A stretch of 64,000 nt of DNA from Rebecca billardiae RCC1528 (GCA_965240325.2 OZ251246.1:1-64000), one strand, 5' to 3'. Positions 33,654 to 46,300 are shown, counted from the stretch's first letter. Notes: generated from the sequence alone by a model not told the origin. A program made the numbers and translations.

Positions 33654-35974
33654 GTTCGCTGCGTCGCGCCGGGCTCGGGTTTGATTACGTCGTGGGGGGG
33701 CGGCGCTACGAGGGCCGCCACGCTTTTTGCGCGCGTGCGCTTTTTTGAACGGGCCGAGCCGTTTCGGCGCTTTTCGAGGGCGCCGGGGTTTTTTCGCCGC
33801 GCCGGACTGGTGCCGCGCGCGCGGCCGGACTCGCCGCGGATGGCGGCCGTCCCGGGTCGGGCAGCTTTGCCGCTTCACGCGCGACCGCCGGTCAGATTCG
33901 CGGACGTGCAGCCGCTCGGGGCCATGCGCGGCGGACCGGGTTTGAGCGGCTTTCAGTCGTCGACGGCTAGTCGGTCTTTCGGGAGCCACGGTCGGCGCGG
34001 CAGGCGATTCGCGCGCCTCTCGGGCCGCCGCGCCGCGCCGTCAGTTGCGGAGAGCCTCGGTAGTGGCGGCGACTGCAGGCTGGCCGCCGTCCGGTCGGTG
34101 CGCCAAGTGCGTGGCAATGGCTCCGTCCAGACGACGTCCGAGCATGGCGTGCTGGCATGTAAGACCGCCGCCACCGCGGGCGGGCCGGGCCGGCCCGGGT
34201 GGCCGCTCGGCCGGCGGGTCTGAGTCGCGGCCCCCGCGACTCAGGCGGCCCGCGACTCAGACCCCGGCACACTGCGTGTGTACGCCCGTACACACTCCGT
34301 GTGTGTACGCCCGTGCACACTCCGTGTCAGTGTACGCCTAGGAGTGCCAGCGGCAGTCCTCGTCGTAGCGGCCAGCGCAGACCCGGAGTAACCGTGCGGA
34401 CCCTGTCTGAGTACTGCGTACTCCGCGCTCATCATCAGGCCGCCGGCTCGATGTCGTGGTAGCAGGTTTTTACAAGCACGCGCCGCATATCCGCGGATCG
34501 GACGGACGACCGCGCCGTCAGTTATATACGAACTCGCGTCGTATAGCCGTAGTACTCGTCACCAAGATCCGACCGAGCCCGGCGGCGGTGTCCACTGCGA
34601 TCGTCAGCGGATGGCACGGAAGTCATCAAGCCTGCAGAAGGCCTGGATACTACTACTAGTATAATGATGAGGCTGACCGAGTTGAGAGTGCGCGCGCGGT
34701 GCCGCGGTGACGCTGACCTAGTGACGACCTGAAGTGTATGTCGTCTGAGCCGTAGTGATGATGACACTCGGCTGACGCGACGTACTGCCTGACAGTGATG
34801 ACACGGCTGCGCGCAGTCCGCGTCGGAGTCGTCGGACCGCACGGGCCCGTGGCCGGCGAGTGCAGCGTAATGACTCGTGCCCGAGCCCGGCTCTGCCAGG
34901 GCCTGAGTCCTGAGGGCAAGCACGGCCACGGACCGGACAGTGCGGCATCATCACGCGGCACAGACGCCCACTGACGACGATCTAGATGGCAGTGGCGGCG
35001 CGAGCATATTATATATATATGTCTAGCCGTCCTCGCGAACGCCGACGCCAACTGCTGGCCGAAGGTGGGCACGCCGCCTGGCATGTCGATGCCGAGGCGG
35101 CTGCCTGTGTTCCTACTCAGTGGGATTTACGTGTCCTCATGCAAAGGCGAGCGCCGTCGACGAGACGCGGTGCGTGAGAGATCCCGCGTCGTGACGTCCG
35201 CTGACGGAAGGCTGAGCGCCTGCGGACTCGTCGACAATGAACCTCCACCTGACCGCCCGGGAGCAGCACTGCTGGGGACCTAACCTGAAAAACCCAACCG
35301 TGTTGGGACGCAGGGGGTCGCATGAGCCCTAAGTGCAGCGCCGCAAGACCGGGCGGTCGGACGGCGGGTGTTGTGATCCTGCCGCCCGAGCACCAGACCA
35401 ACGGGCCCTGGGTGGGCGGGTTGCCGAAAGATGTTGGTCGGTGCACGCGACGCGCCACCCGCGTGCGAGCCGCAGCCGCCGGCGACGCAGGACGCGACAT
35501 GGCTGGATGCCCGCGCCACGGCTGCAGAGCCCGAGAAGCCGATGATGGCGATCGGAGATCTTTGGCCGGTAACAGAAAATGCCGGACGGACTGTTGTCTG
35601 TTTGTCCGGGAGCAGCTCGTTGAGGCCATGGTCCGGTAGAGGGCGATGGAGCTGATGAGCGGCGCTGGCGCCTGGCGTCCGTGTCGTCCTCTTAGACAAT
35701 CAGTTATTGTACCAATAACCCCACACATATATATATATATAGCTTATTATAATATTATATACTACGCGCGCGCAGCCGCGTACGACGCGGACCGAGTAGC
35801 GCGCCGTACAGTCGGCAGCGCCGCGAGCATCATCACTCGCGATCACTACCGTGCATGCTGCAACAATAAAAGCGATATATGACAATGACGAGCGAGTATT
35901 CGGACCGCGGTACGGACGTGTCGCTGGCTCGGACTCGCTGGCACGGACACGGACCGGACGGACACGATATGCTA
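33654..35974. other. Gene-free spacer
   Basis: It starts with the promoter of the HeH/LEM-like gene (33654-33730). Short tandem GTGTACGCCCGTACACACT-like repeats lie at 34262-34335. TA-rich runs lie at 35010-35021 and 35725-35762. Scattered ORFs of 60-140 codons have no consistent composition and none is called. Confidence 0.45.
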
Positions 35975-37840
35975 CTACGCGTCGGCTTCTCCAATTCGCC
36001 TCGGGGTCGCGGCCGAAAAAAATCCGGCCTGCGCCCGCGACGGCGCGCGGCCGAGCTCGGGCCGACTCGGGAGGTCGGCGCGCGGCGCCACAACGCGTGG
36101 TGGCGCGCGTGCGTCCCGGAGCGCGATCTAGACTACGCGCGCGCGCTCACGTGCCCTCGGGGGTACAGAGGGCCTGCAACCGCCCCCGCGTAGTGCGGCA
36201 TGCCGCCTGCACCGCGTTCGCGTCCAGTCGTCGCCGAGCACCCAGATCCATCGGTGCACGCAAGCGTGGCCGGCCTGAGGGCCGGTCGGCGAAGCCGCTG
36301 AGCGCGGATCTGATGCATGCCATTCTGTGCATGCATGTGTACAGCACAGCGCCCACCGCGCTGACCACGACCGTCGTCATGACGTTCAGCGCGGGCATCA
36401 CGCACTGCTGCTGCCGGCTGATGGGCGCGCGGCAAGCAGTGATGGCACTAGCTGCCCCACCGCCCAGCAGCCGAGCTGGGGGGCTTAGCAGCCGCAGTAC
36501 GCGTAGCTGGGTCCTGCAGCTGGGCGGCGGGGCAGTTACGAGTACTGCTGGGCGCTCGGAGTACATCAGCGCCACAGCGTTGCGGGCCGGCGGCGCGGCC
36601 AGACGGCCGGCGGCGCGGCCGACGGCCGGCCGGCAGACGGCAGCCGGCCAGTGGCAGTAGCCGGACAGGCGGAGCGATTCGAGCTGTGTTCTGAGGTGGG
36701 CAGGCTCCGCACTGATGACAGCAGATGACATATATGTGATACGCTTTAGTCGTAGTAGCAGACAAAGATGATGTGGCATGTGCTTGTGCAATGTGCCTGC
36801 GGCCGCCGCGCGGGTCACGCCGCTGCGGTGAACCGCCGCGCAACCATAAGCCGCGAGTTCATCGATCACGCGCTGTTCCGCGTGTACCCGAGCTGCGCGC
36901 GAGGAGATCTTCGCCACCGCGGTCGCACTCGCCATGCTCAGGAGACGACACAGCAGGTGGCGGGACTTCTGAAGGGTGGCACGCTGATCCACCTCGCGCT
37001 CTGTATCTGGTGGCTCGCCGTCGCCCGAAAGGCAGGGCGTATATTGGCGGCACGACGACACTGACGGATATCCTGAACACCGATTACACTGTCATCAGTG
37101 CGGAGCCTGCCCACCTCAGAACACAGCTCGAATCGCTCCGCCTGTCCGGCTACTGCCAAGTGCTGGCCGGCTGCCGGCTGCCGGCCGGCCGTCGGCCGCG
37201 CCGCCGGCCGTCGGCCGCGCCGCCGGCCCGCAACGCTGTGGCGCTGATGTACTCCGAGCGCCCAGCAGTACTCGTAACTGCCCCGCCGCCCAGCTGCAGG
37301 ACCCAGCTACGCGTACTGCGGCTGCTAAGCCCCCCAGCTCGGCTGCTGGGCGGTGGGGCAGCTTGCCATCACTGCTTGCCGCGCGCCCTGATCCGAGCCG
37401 GCAGCAGCAGTGCGTGATGCCCGCGCTGAACGTCATGACGACGGTCGTGGTCAGCGCGGTGGGCGCTGTGCTGTACACATGCATGCACAGAATGGCATGC
37501 ATCAGATCCGCGCTCAGCGGCTTCGCCGACCGGCCCTCAGGCCGGTCACGCTTGCGTGCACCGATGGATCTGGGTGCTCGGCGATGACTGGACGCGAACG
37601 CGGTGCAGGCGGCATGCCGCACTACGCGGGGGCGGTTGCAGGCCCTCTGTACCCCCGAGGGCACGTGCGCGCGCGCGCGTAGTCTAGATCGCGCTCCGGG
37701 ACGCACGCGCGCCACCACGCGTTGTGGCGCCGCGCGCCGACCTCCCGAGTCGGCCCGAGCTCGGCCGCGCGCCGTCGCGGGCGCAGGCCGGATTTTTTTC
37801 GGCCGCGACCCCGAGGCGAATTGGAGAAGCCGACGCGTAG
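35975..37840. mobile_element. Foldback-like element: ~750-bp inverted arms around a 367-bp spacer
   Basis: The left arm 35975-36721 and right arm 37089-37840 are nearly perfect reverse complements. They share, for example, CCAATTCGCCTCGGGGTCGC with its complement at 37806-37825, and the GTCATCAGTGCGG edge at the inner end. Small indels (such as the TGGCAGTAGC area) distinguish them. The outer flanks show no clear target-site duplication. The spacer has an ATG ORF of 98 codons at 36768-37064 and a competing frame on the minus strand; neither resembles a known transposase. It could be a foldback transposon, a recent inverted duplication, or a long-hairpin small-RNA source. Confidence 0.8.
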
Positions 37841-38179
37841 CGCCGTCGGCTGCTGGCGCGGGCTCTTCGATCGGCGTCTGCTCGGTGCGCCCAGCGCGCC
37901 ACTGCTAGGCACTTACGTCTATACGCTGCACTAATATATCGAGCGAATAACGCTGTGACTGACGGGCCGCGTGCCGCCGCACTCGCCCGCGCCGCGCCGC
38001 CGCGGGACGACCCGACACCAGCCTGGCTCACCGCAGTGTGACGCGGACAGGTTGATGATGAATGGATGATGACCGGATGCAGTATGCGATGATCATCGCC
38101 CGCCGGGCGCCAGGCTGATACGCGATTGGCTGCGCGTGCCGCCGCCGCGCCGCCATCGCCACGACCCTCCTCGCCGTCG
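37841..38179. other. Spacer, 3' flank of the long single-exon gene
   Basis: No ORF called. GATGATGAATGGATGATGACC lies at about 38054-38074. The minus-strand gene stops at 38180. Confidence 0.4.
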
Positions 38180-38765
38180 TCAGCCCCGATTCGCCACTGG
38201 CGGGAAGCGCGACGCCGCCGCGCCCGGGCTGCGCACACCGCGCACGCCGAGCTCGACGGTCGCGGCCGGCAGCGCCGCCGGCGGCTGCAGCCCCGCCGCC
38301 GCGCCCGCGCCGGCGGCGCGGCGCAGCGCGCCCTCCGCGCCGCCGCCGCCGAGCGGCGCAAAGCCGTGCATGCGCGCCTCGAAGGCGGAGACGGCGGGCG
38401 CGGGGAGCAGCGCGTGGTGGCTCGAGCCGCGCCGGCCGGGCCTCGGCCCCGGCCGCGCGCTCGTCGCCGGCCGGCGCGCGCCGGCGCCGCCCGCGGGCGG
38501 CACGTCGCCGAGCCCCGCGTCGAGCGACGCGGGCGCGTGCGGCGCGCGCGGCGGCGTGGCGGCGGCGTGCGGCGGCCGCGCGTGCGGCGCGGCGGGCGCG
38601 AGCACGACGGCGTCACGCAGCTCGAGCCCCGCCGCGCCCGCGCCCGCGCCGTGCGCCTCCGCGCCCGCCAGGTTGAGGCTCTGCAGCTCGCGGCTCAGCC
38701 GGATGCGCGGGTGCAGCAGCGCGTGCGCGGCCGCGTCCGCGCCGCCGCCGTCCGCGCCGCCGTCC

Positions 38766-38813
<48 letters not shown>

Positions 38814-39205
38814 CCGTGCGCGGGCGTTGCGAGGATGGCGCCGTCCGCGAGCGCGTCAAGCGGCACGGCGGCGGTGGCGGCCTCGAGCCGCCGCGCGGTC
38901 TCGGCGTCCGCGCGCGCGGGCGGCGGCAGCGGCGAGGGCGGCGACGCGGCGCGCGGCCCCGCCGCCGCGCCGCCGCCGGCGCGCGCGGCCGGCAGCGGCG
39001 GCAGTGACGGCCGCGCGGCGCGCGCGGCGACGGGCGAGGCATGCGGCGCGCTTGCCGCCGTGGCGCCGTGGCGCGCGCCGCCGCCGCTGCTGCTCGCGCT
39101 CGGCAGCGGCATCAGCGCCCGGCGCGAGCCGCCGCCCAGGCTGAGCGGCGAGCCCAGCAGCTGCGCCGCGCCAGGGCTGCTGTTGCTACTGCCGCCGCCG
39201 CCACC

Positions 39206-39236
<31 letters not shown>

Positions 39237-40055
39237 CCCGCGGCCGCCGCGCCGCCGCCGCCGCCTGCAAACGGCACGCGCGGCTGCGCGGCGCCGTGCG
39301 CCGAGGCGCGGCGCGCGAGCGGCGAGCGGCGGAGCGCGGCGGGCGAGACGGAGCGCTCGCGCGGCACCGCGCTCTCCGCGCGCGCCTCGAGCGGCGCCAG
39401 CTGCCGCCGCCGCCGCCCCGCCGCCGCGGCGGCCGCCGCCGCCGCGTCCGCATCCGCCGGCGCCGGCGCAGCAAACGGCTGAAGCCATGAGGGCGGCGCG
39501 CGGCGGTGGCGCGGCGCCGCGTCGGGAGCGGCGTGGCGCGGCTCGGTCCAGAGCGGCACCTCCACCGCCGCGCGCGTCGCGCCGATCGAGAACATGCCGC
39601 CGTGGCCCAGCAGGGCGGCGAGCGCGCGCGCCGCCGCCGCGTCCGCCGCCGCCGTGTCCGCAGCGTCCGCCGCGTCCGCGCCCGCGCCCGCGCCGGCCGG
39701 CGCCGGCGCGTCCGCGCCGTCGGCGCCGTCGGCGAGCGCGGGCGCGCCGTCGCCCGCCCCTTCGCCCTCGCTCCCGGCGTCCGAGTCCGCGTTGCCGCTC
39801 AGCTGCCGCTCGATCTCGCGGCGCATCTCCCGCGACAGCCGCGCCGCGCGCCGGCCGCCGACGCTCAGTCGGACGCCAAGCCGCGGCGCGGCGGGCTCTG
39901 GGGAGGCGGCGGCGGCGTCGTCGGCGGAGGCGGAGCCCGCGCCGGCCGAGTCGAGGCGCACGGCGGGCGGCGGCGCCTCCTCGGCGGCGCCGCCGGCTGG
40001 CGCGTCGGCCTCGTCGTCGCCGTCCGCGCCGCCGTCCGCGCCGCCGTCCGCGCGC

Positions 40056-40086
<31 letters not shown>

Positions 40087-40435
40087 TCGGCGCGCGCGGC
40101 GGGCGGCGCGCGGCGGAATCGGGCGGCGCGGGCACGTCGGCGTGCGCGCTCGCGCGGCGGCGGCGCTGCTCCTCGGCGCGGCGCAGCCGCGAGTGCAGCA
40201 GCTGCGAGCGCGACCCCGCCGGCGCCGCCGCCACCGGCGCCGCGCGCGCGTCGTCCTCCTCGCCGTCGCCGCCGGCGGCGCGCGCGGCCGCGCGGCCGCG
40301 CACCGCGCGCACGCGCCGCGCCTCCGCCGGCTGCAAGGCCATCCCGACGTCGGCGGCAAAGTCGAGCGCGGAGCGGAGCTGCGCGTGCGCGCCGGCGAGC
40401 GCGCTGTCGAGCGCCGTGCGCGCCCCCGCCGCCGC

Positions 40436-40466
<31 letters not shown>

Positions 40467-41300
40467 CCGCCCTCCGCTCGCGCCGAGATTGCAATCTCGG
40501 GCGCCGAGATTGCAATCTCGGGCGCGCGCCGCCCGCCGGTCTGCGCCGCCGCCGCGACGTCGACAACTTCGGCGACGCTGAGCGCCGAGGCGAGGGCCTC
40601 GGCGGCGACGGCGTGGACGAAGAGGTCGGCGCCGTGCCCGAACTCCGCGAGCGAGTCCAGACCCGCCGCCGCCGCCTTTGCCAGCGCCGTCGCGAGCGCG
40701 GCCGACGCCAGCGCGATGCCCGCGCGCCGCCCGGCCGCGCCGGCCGCGCCGGCCGGCGCGCCGCCGCCCGGCCGGCGGCGGCGCGCGAGCTCGGAGGGGG
40801 AGCGGGCGAGCTGGCCGACGGAGGTCGTGCTGCTGCCGCGGCGCAGCAGGCCCGCCGCCGACGGCTTCCGCCGGACGGGCGCCGCGCGGCCCGGCCGCGC
40901 CGCGCGCCCGTCGACGCTCGACGCGGCGCGGCGCGGCGGCGGCGGCGGCGGCTCGGCCGCGGCGGGCGCCGCCGACGCGGCGGGCGCCGGCGCGGCGTCC
41001 GAGATTGCAATCTCGGACGCCGCGCCGTCGTCCTCGGGCACGCGCGCGCCGTCGTCCTCCGGCACGCGCGCGCCCTCCTCCTCCTCCGCCGCCTCCTCCT
41101 CCCCGTCCTCCGCCGACGACGACGACGGCGTCGACCCGCCGCCCAGATTGCAATCTCGGCCGCTGCTGCGCGCGGCCGCCGCGGCCGCCTGCGCGCGCCG
41201 CGGCTTGCCGCCGAGCGCCGCCGCCGCCGAGGTGGCCGCCTCGGCGGCGCCGCCCTCCTCCGACTCGGAGCCGGTCGCGGGGGTGGTGGAGCGGCCGCTC

Positions 41301-41331
<31 letters not shown>

Positions 41332-41609
41332 TCCCGCTCCCGCCGCCGCCCCCAACCGGCGGCCTGAGCCGCTGCGCGCGGCCGAGCATGCGGCGCACGC
41401 GCGCGATCGCGCCCAGCAGCTCGGCGCGCGTCGCCTCGATCCAGTCCGGGTCGAGCGACGGGTCCGGGAGCGCGGGGTCCGGGCGCGGCGCCGAGTCCGG
41501 GCGCGAGTCCGGGAGCGCGGCCGCGTGCGGCGCGGCGTGGTGCGGCGGCGGCGGCGCGCACGAGGCGGCGGCGGGCGGCGGCGGCGGCGGCGCGCCCGCG
41601 GGTGCGGCG

Positions 41610-41647
<38 letters not shown>

Positions 41648-42832
41648 GGCCGCGGGCGCGGCGCGCGCCGCCGCCGGCTCGGCGGGCGGCGGCGGCGGCG
41701 CGCGCTGGTCGGCGGGCGGCGGCGGCTCGTCGAGCACCGCGCCGAGCGGCGGCGCGCGCGTCGCGCGCGGCGCGGCGGCGTAGTGCGCGGGCGCGCGCGC
41801 GTCCGCGCTCGCGCGCCGCCAGCGCGAGCCCGCCGCGCCGCCGCCGACCGCGCCGCCGCCCGCGCCGCCGCCGCCCGCGCCGCCGCCGCGGCCGGGCAGG
41901 AAGGCGGCGGAGGGCACGCGCTGCAGCGCGGCGGCGTCGGCGCGCTTGCGCACGGACGCGTCGGTGCGCACGTCCTCGAGCGCCAGGTACTGCCGCCGCG
42001 CCAGCGTCAGGTCGCGCGCCAGGTTGATCCTCGCGCCGAGCGCCGCCCACGCCGGCTGCCCTTCGATCGCGCCCGCCGCCAGCAGGTGGGTGATGATGCG
42101 CTGCGCGCCGGTGGGCGTGGTGACGCGGCGGTAGAGCTTGCCGAGGAAGGTGAGGTACTCGAGCTCGTCCGAGCCCTGCGTCCACAGGTCGGCGAGCTCG
42201 AACAGCCCCGCGCAGAACGCCGCGAACGGCATGCCGTCGGCCTCGTCGTAGCCGGCCATGTCCGAGGCCCAGTCGGCGAGCGCGAGGCCGCGGCCGACGG
42301 CGTCTTCCTCGCCGGCGGCGGTGACGCCGAGCGCGCGGCCGATGCGCTGGTAGATCGCGACGTACATCTCGCGCCCCATCCGCGCGCTCTCGTCCAGCCC
42401 CGCCGTCTGCCAGAACCGCGAGAGCGCCGCGCGCACGCGCGGCGCGCCCGCGAGCGCAAGCCGCTGCTCAGCGTGCCGCGCGTGCTCCTCGAGCGAGCCG
42501 AGCTCGTGGTAGCGGTGCGTGGGCGCGTGGGGCGGCGCGCGGCGGTGCTCGGTGGGCCGCGCCTCGAAGTGGAACAGGTCGGCCTCGCTCTTCGGCGCCG
42601 CGTCCACCGGCGCGGCAAAGTAGGAGCGCTCGCGCGCCAGGATCACGTTGGCGCCCGCCGGGTCGGCGTCGGCTCTGGCGGGCGGCGGCGGCGGCGAGGC
42701 GTGGGCGCCGGCGTGGACGAGGTGCGACGCGTCGCCCTCCGTCGCCGAGCGCGGCCGGCGGCGCCACGCGCCGCCCGCGCGCGCCGCCGCGCCGAGGTCG
42801 GCGTCGGCGGGCGGCAGCAGGCTGCTGCTCAT
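38180..42832 (-). CDS. Large low-complexity protein with conserved N-terminal helical domain
   Basis: A single open frame encodes 1550 aa from ATG at 42832 (MSSSLLPPADADLGAAAR) to TGA at 38180. Residues about 115-300 form the only well-structured part: ALSRFWQTAGLDESARMGRE, MYVAIYQRIGRALGV, DEADGMPFAAFCAGLFELAD and EYLTFLGKLYRRV. The spacing of acidic and hydrophobic residues recalls paired EF-hand-like helices found in cytoskeletal or ciliary proteins, but I cannot name the family. The remaining ~1250 residues are Pro, Gly, Ala and Ser runs with acidic patches and basic clusters such as RLSREMRREIERQL, likely disordered. Four palindrome copies lie in frame (EIAIS three times, RDCNLG once). 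It diverges from the receptor gene over a 485-bp spacer. The continuous 4.65-kb frame without introns is unusual for this window. Confidence 0.7.
40486..41156. repeat. Four palindromes in the long single-exon gene
   Basis: Copies lie at 40486-40499, 40507-40520 (21 bp apart), 41001-41014 and core 41145-41156. The third sits in a perfect 40-bp palindrome, 40988-41027. Read as EIAIS, EIAIS, EIAIS and RDCNL. Confidence 0.95.
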
Positions 42833-43317
42833 GGCTGCGCAGTGCGCACTGCTCAGGCCAAAGGTGCCGGCTGCCGCCGCGCCCCTTGCGGTTATTCGAC
42901 GATTAAAGGGTTGCGTCGCTTGCGTTACGTGAAAAGTACCCGCTGGGCTGGAGCAGCCGCTGATTGGGCAAGAGCAGGACCAGGAAGACTCTGAGAAGGA
43001 GTTTGGAAACGCTTCGGGTTCTCTGAGGTTGCGGCTGAGGCCTGGCCGAGAAGGACCGCGCGCATTGTCATTCGAGGCCCATGATGGAGTACCCACGAGC
43101 TTGCACGAGGGTACGTTTTTGAAGGTAGCGTGCCGGTAAAGGGTTAGGGGTAGGGTTGTCGTCGCAGCAAGGTCGTGGCAAGGGCCCTTGGTCGTGGACG
43201 CACTTGCCAAGGTCCACTACTCCACTTGCACTCACTTAGGAGCGTGGCGAAGCGTGCCGAACCGCATTTTACCCGGGTTGGGTCGCGAGACCCGGAGAGC
43301 TAGCTGCCCCCCGCACG
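42833..43317. promoter_or_regulatory. Divergent promoter with telomere-like box
   Basis: 485 bp between outward ATGs at 42832 (minus) and 43318 (plus). It is less GC-rich than the genes. AAAGGGTTAGGGGTAGGG at 43138-43155 resembles the telo-box (AAACCCTA on the other strand) of plant and algal promoters. A second TTAAAGGGTT sits at 42902-42911. Confidence 0.55.
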
Positions 43318-46300
43318 ATGACAGGTGCAACGGCGCGGGCGCTGCTGCGCCTGGCGGCGCTGCTCGGCGGCGCGGCCTCGCCGCGCGGCGGCGCCGCGTC
43401 GGCGCTCGAGCTCCCCGTCGGCCTCGCCATGCCGCTCGACGCCTCCGCCCGCGAGTTTGCGCTCGCCGCGCTGCTCGGCGTGCGGCACTTCAACGAGCGC
43501 AACGGCTCGCTCGTGCGCGCGCTCGGCGCGCTCGGCGGGTGCGAGGTGCGGCTGCGCGTGCTCGAGGGCGTGGACACGGGCGCGGCGCCGCTCACCGCCG
43601 TGCGCGCCCTCTTCGCCCTCGCCGACGCCGGCGTCGCCGCGCTGCTCGGCGGCGCGCGCTCGGCGCCGACCGCGGCGATGGCGGCGAACGGCGCGCTGCT
43701 GCCGCTCGTGCAGCTCTCGCCGCTCGCGACGTCGCCCGAGCTGGACGAGGGCGCGCGGTACCCGTACCTGCGGCGGATCCTGCCCTCCGACGTGCCGCTC
43801 GCCGCCGCGCTCGTCGCGCACATCCGCAAGTACCGCTGGTCCGAGGTCGGGCTCGTGCACGTCGACGACGCGTACGGCCGCGGGCTGGCGGCCGCGCTCG
43901 CCGACGCGGCGGCGGCGGGCAACGTGGCGCTGACGGCGGCGGCGTTCGACGGGGGCGAGGGCGCGGGCGGGGTGCCGGGGCCGGGCATGCGCGCCGCGAT
44001 GGCCGCCATGCTCGGCCTCGACGGCACGCCGCTCCGCGTCCTCGTCCTCGCCGCCTTCGACGAGCACGGCCTCGCGCTCGCGCGCGCGGCCGACGCGGCG
44101 GGCGTCGCCGGCGCGAGCGGGCACGTGCTGTTGACGAATTCGATGACGGTGGGCGGGCTGCTCGGCGGCGGGGCGCCGCCGGCGGCGGAGCTCGTGCGCC
44201 TGCTCGACGGCGCGGCGCGCATCGGCGCCTCCGCCGACGCCGCCGGCCGCTGGGCGGACTTTCGCGCCGCGTGGCGCGCGGCGCCGCGCGCCGAGCTCGC
44301 GGCCGCGCTGCCGCCGGCCGCGCGCGCCGCCGCGCTCGGCGCGAACGCGACGGCGGCGGCGGCGGCGGCGGCGGAGGCCGACGACCTGCTCGCGTTCGCG
44401 TTCGAGGCGGGCGCGGCGCTCGGCCTCGCCGCGTGCAACACCACCGCGCCCGCCTCGCCGCCCGACCTCCTCGCCGCGCTCACCGCCCTCGAGTACACCG
44501 GGCTCACCGGCCGCGTCGCGTTCGACCGCGCCACGGGCGCGCGCCGCGCCGACGCGGTTCCGTACGACGTGGGTAACCTCGTGTACGTGGAGGCGGGTGA
44601 TGCGGGTAATGGGAGCGCGAGCGGCGGCGCGGAGGGCGGCGGCGGGCTCGCGCTGCGCCACGCGGGCACGTACGTCCGCGGCGCGCTGCAGGCCTCCGCC
44701 ACCGACGGCGGGCCGGCGCCGCCCTTCACGTTTGCCGGCGGCGCGGCGCAGCCGCCCGCGGCGGGCGGCCAGACCGGCACGTTGCTGAGGGTAGGGTTTC
44801 TTGGCCGGTGGGGCGGCGCGTGCGACGACGGCTCGGCGGGGTGCACGGAGGCGCCGTCGCGCGCGGGGATGGTCGCGGCGCAGCTCGCCGCCGCGCACTT
44901 CAACGAGCGCAACGGCACCTTCGTCCCCGCCTTCGCCGCGGCCGCCGCCGCCGGCTGCGACGTCGTCGTCGAGCTCGGCATCGGGCACACGCGCGGCGCG
45001 CCGGTCGTCGGCCTGGAGGCGTACTTGGCGGGGCGGCGGCGGGGGTGGGGCGCGGTGGTGGGCGCGAGCCGCTCGAGCGTCTCGCTCGCCGTCGCGCAGC
45101 TCGCCGCGATCGACGGCACGCCGCAGGTCTCGTACCGCTCCTCCTCGCCCGCGCTCTCCGCCGTGACCGAATTACCCACATTTACCCGCACGATCCCGAG
45201 CGACGAGGCGACCGCGCTCGCGCTCGCGCGCTGGCTGGTGCGCGCGGGCGCGCGGCGCGCGGGGCTGGTGGCGAGCGCGTCGGCGTACGGCTCGGGCTTC
45301 GCCGAGGCGCTCGCCGCGCACTGCGCCGCGCTCGGCGTCGCCCTCGTCGCGCGCGCCACCGTCGACGAAGTGTCGGAGCCTTCGTTTGCCGCCGCGGCGG
45401 CAACGCTCGCGGCGGCGGACGCGCGCTACATCGTCGCCGCGGTCGAGGGCGGGCTGCTGCGGCGCACGCTGCGCGCGGGCGTGGCGCATGGGCTCGCCGG
45501 CGGGAGCGCGAGCGGCGCGCACCACTGGGTCTTCTCCGGCGCCATCCGCGCCTCCGACTTCGCCGCCCTCGCCTCAGACGCCGAGCTCGCCGACGCGGCC
45601 GCGGGTGCCGCCTCCGTCTCCGCGCTCGGCGGCGTCGAGGGCGCGCCGCGCTGGGAAGCCTTCTCGCGCGCGTGGGCGAGCGGCGGGCTGGACAGCCCGG
45701 AGCTGCGCGCGCGCGTGCCGCCCGAGGCGCTCCTCGAGCCCGACTTCTTCGACGCGTGGCCCCTCGAGCCCGTCGACGCCTTCGCGTACGACGCGCTGGC
45801 CGCGGTCGCCCTCGCCGCGTGCAACGCGAGCCGCGCGGCCGACGGGCGCGTCGACTTTGGCGGCGGGCGCTGGTGGGGCCGGCTGCTGGCGGAGGGCGGG
45901 TTCGACGGGCTGACGGGGACGGTGGCGCTGGACGCGAGCGGCGACCGCGCGCTGCACACCGCGCTCTTCGAGCTCGTCAACATCCGCCGCGCCGCCGACG
46001 CCGCCGCCGGCGGCGCGCCGAGCGGCGCGCTCGTCGTCCCGGCGGTCGGCCGCTTCGACGCGGCGGCGGGCTGGGCGCTCACTCAGCCGTTCGTGTTCGC
46101 GTCGGGGGGCTCGGTGGCGCCGCACGACGGCACGCCGGCGCGCGCGGAGGGCGGCGGGTCCTCCGACGCCTCCGCCGGCGCCGACGCCTCCTCCGACCGC
46201 GCCGCCGCAGCCTCCGCCGACGACGGCGCCGCGGCCGCCGCCGCCGCGGCCGCGCGCGAGGCCGAGCTCATGCGCCGCACGCAGCAGCTGGTGACTGTGA

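Noticed and set aside
36768-37064. A 98-codon ORF in the foldback spacer as a transposase
   Set aside because: No catalytic motif is visible, and an equally plausible frame runs on the other strand.
39506-42994. A 1162-codon plus-strand frame opposite the long single-exon gene
   Set aside because: GC-rich coding DNA lacks stops on the opposite strand. The translation is Arg/Ala-rich with no structured segment, while the minus frame has a coherent N-terminal domain.
43138-43158. A true chromosome end
   Set aside because: Only a few degenerate telomere-like units lie between two intact genes.
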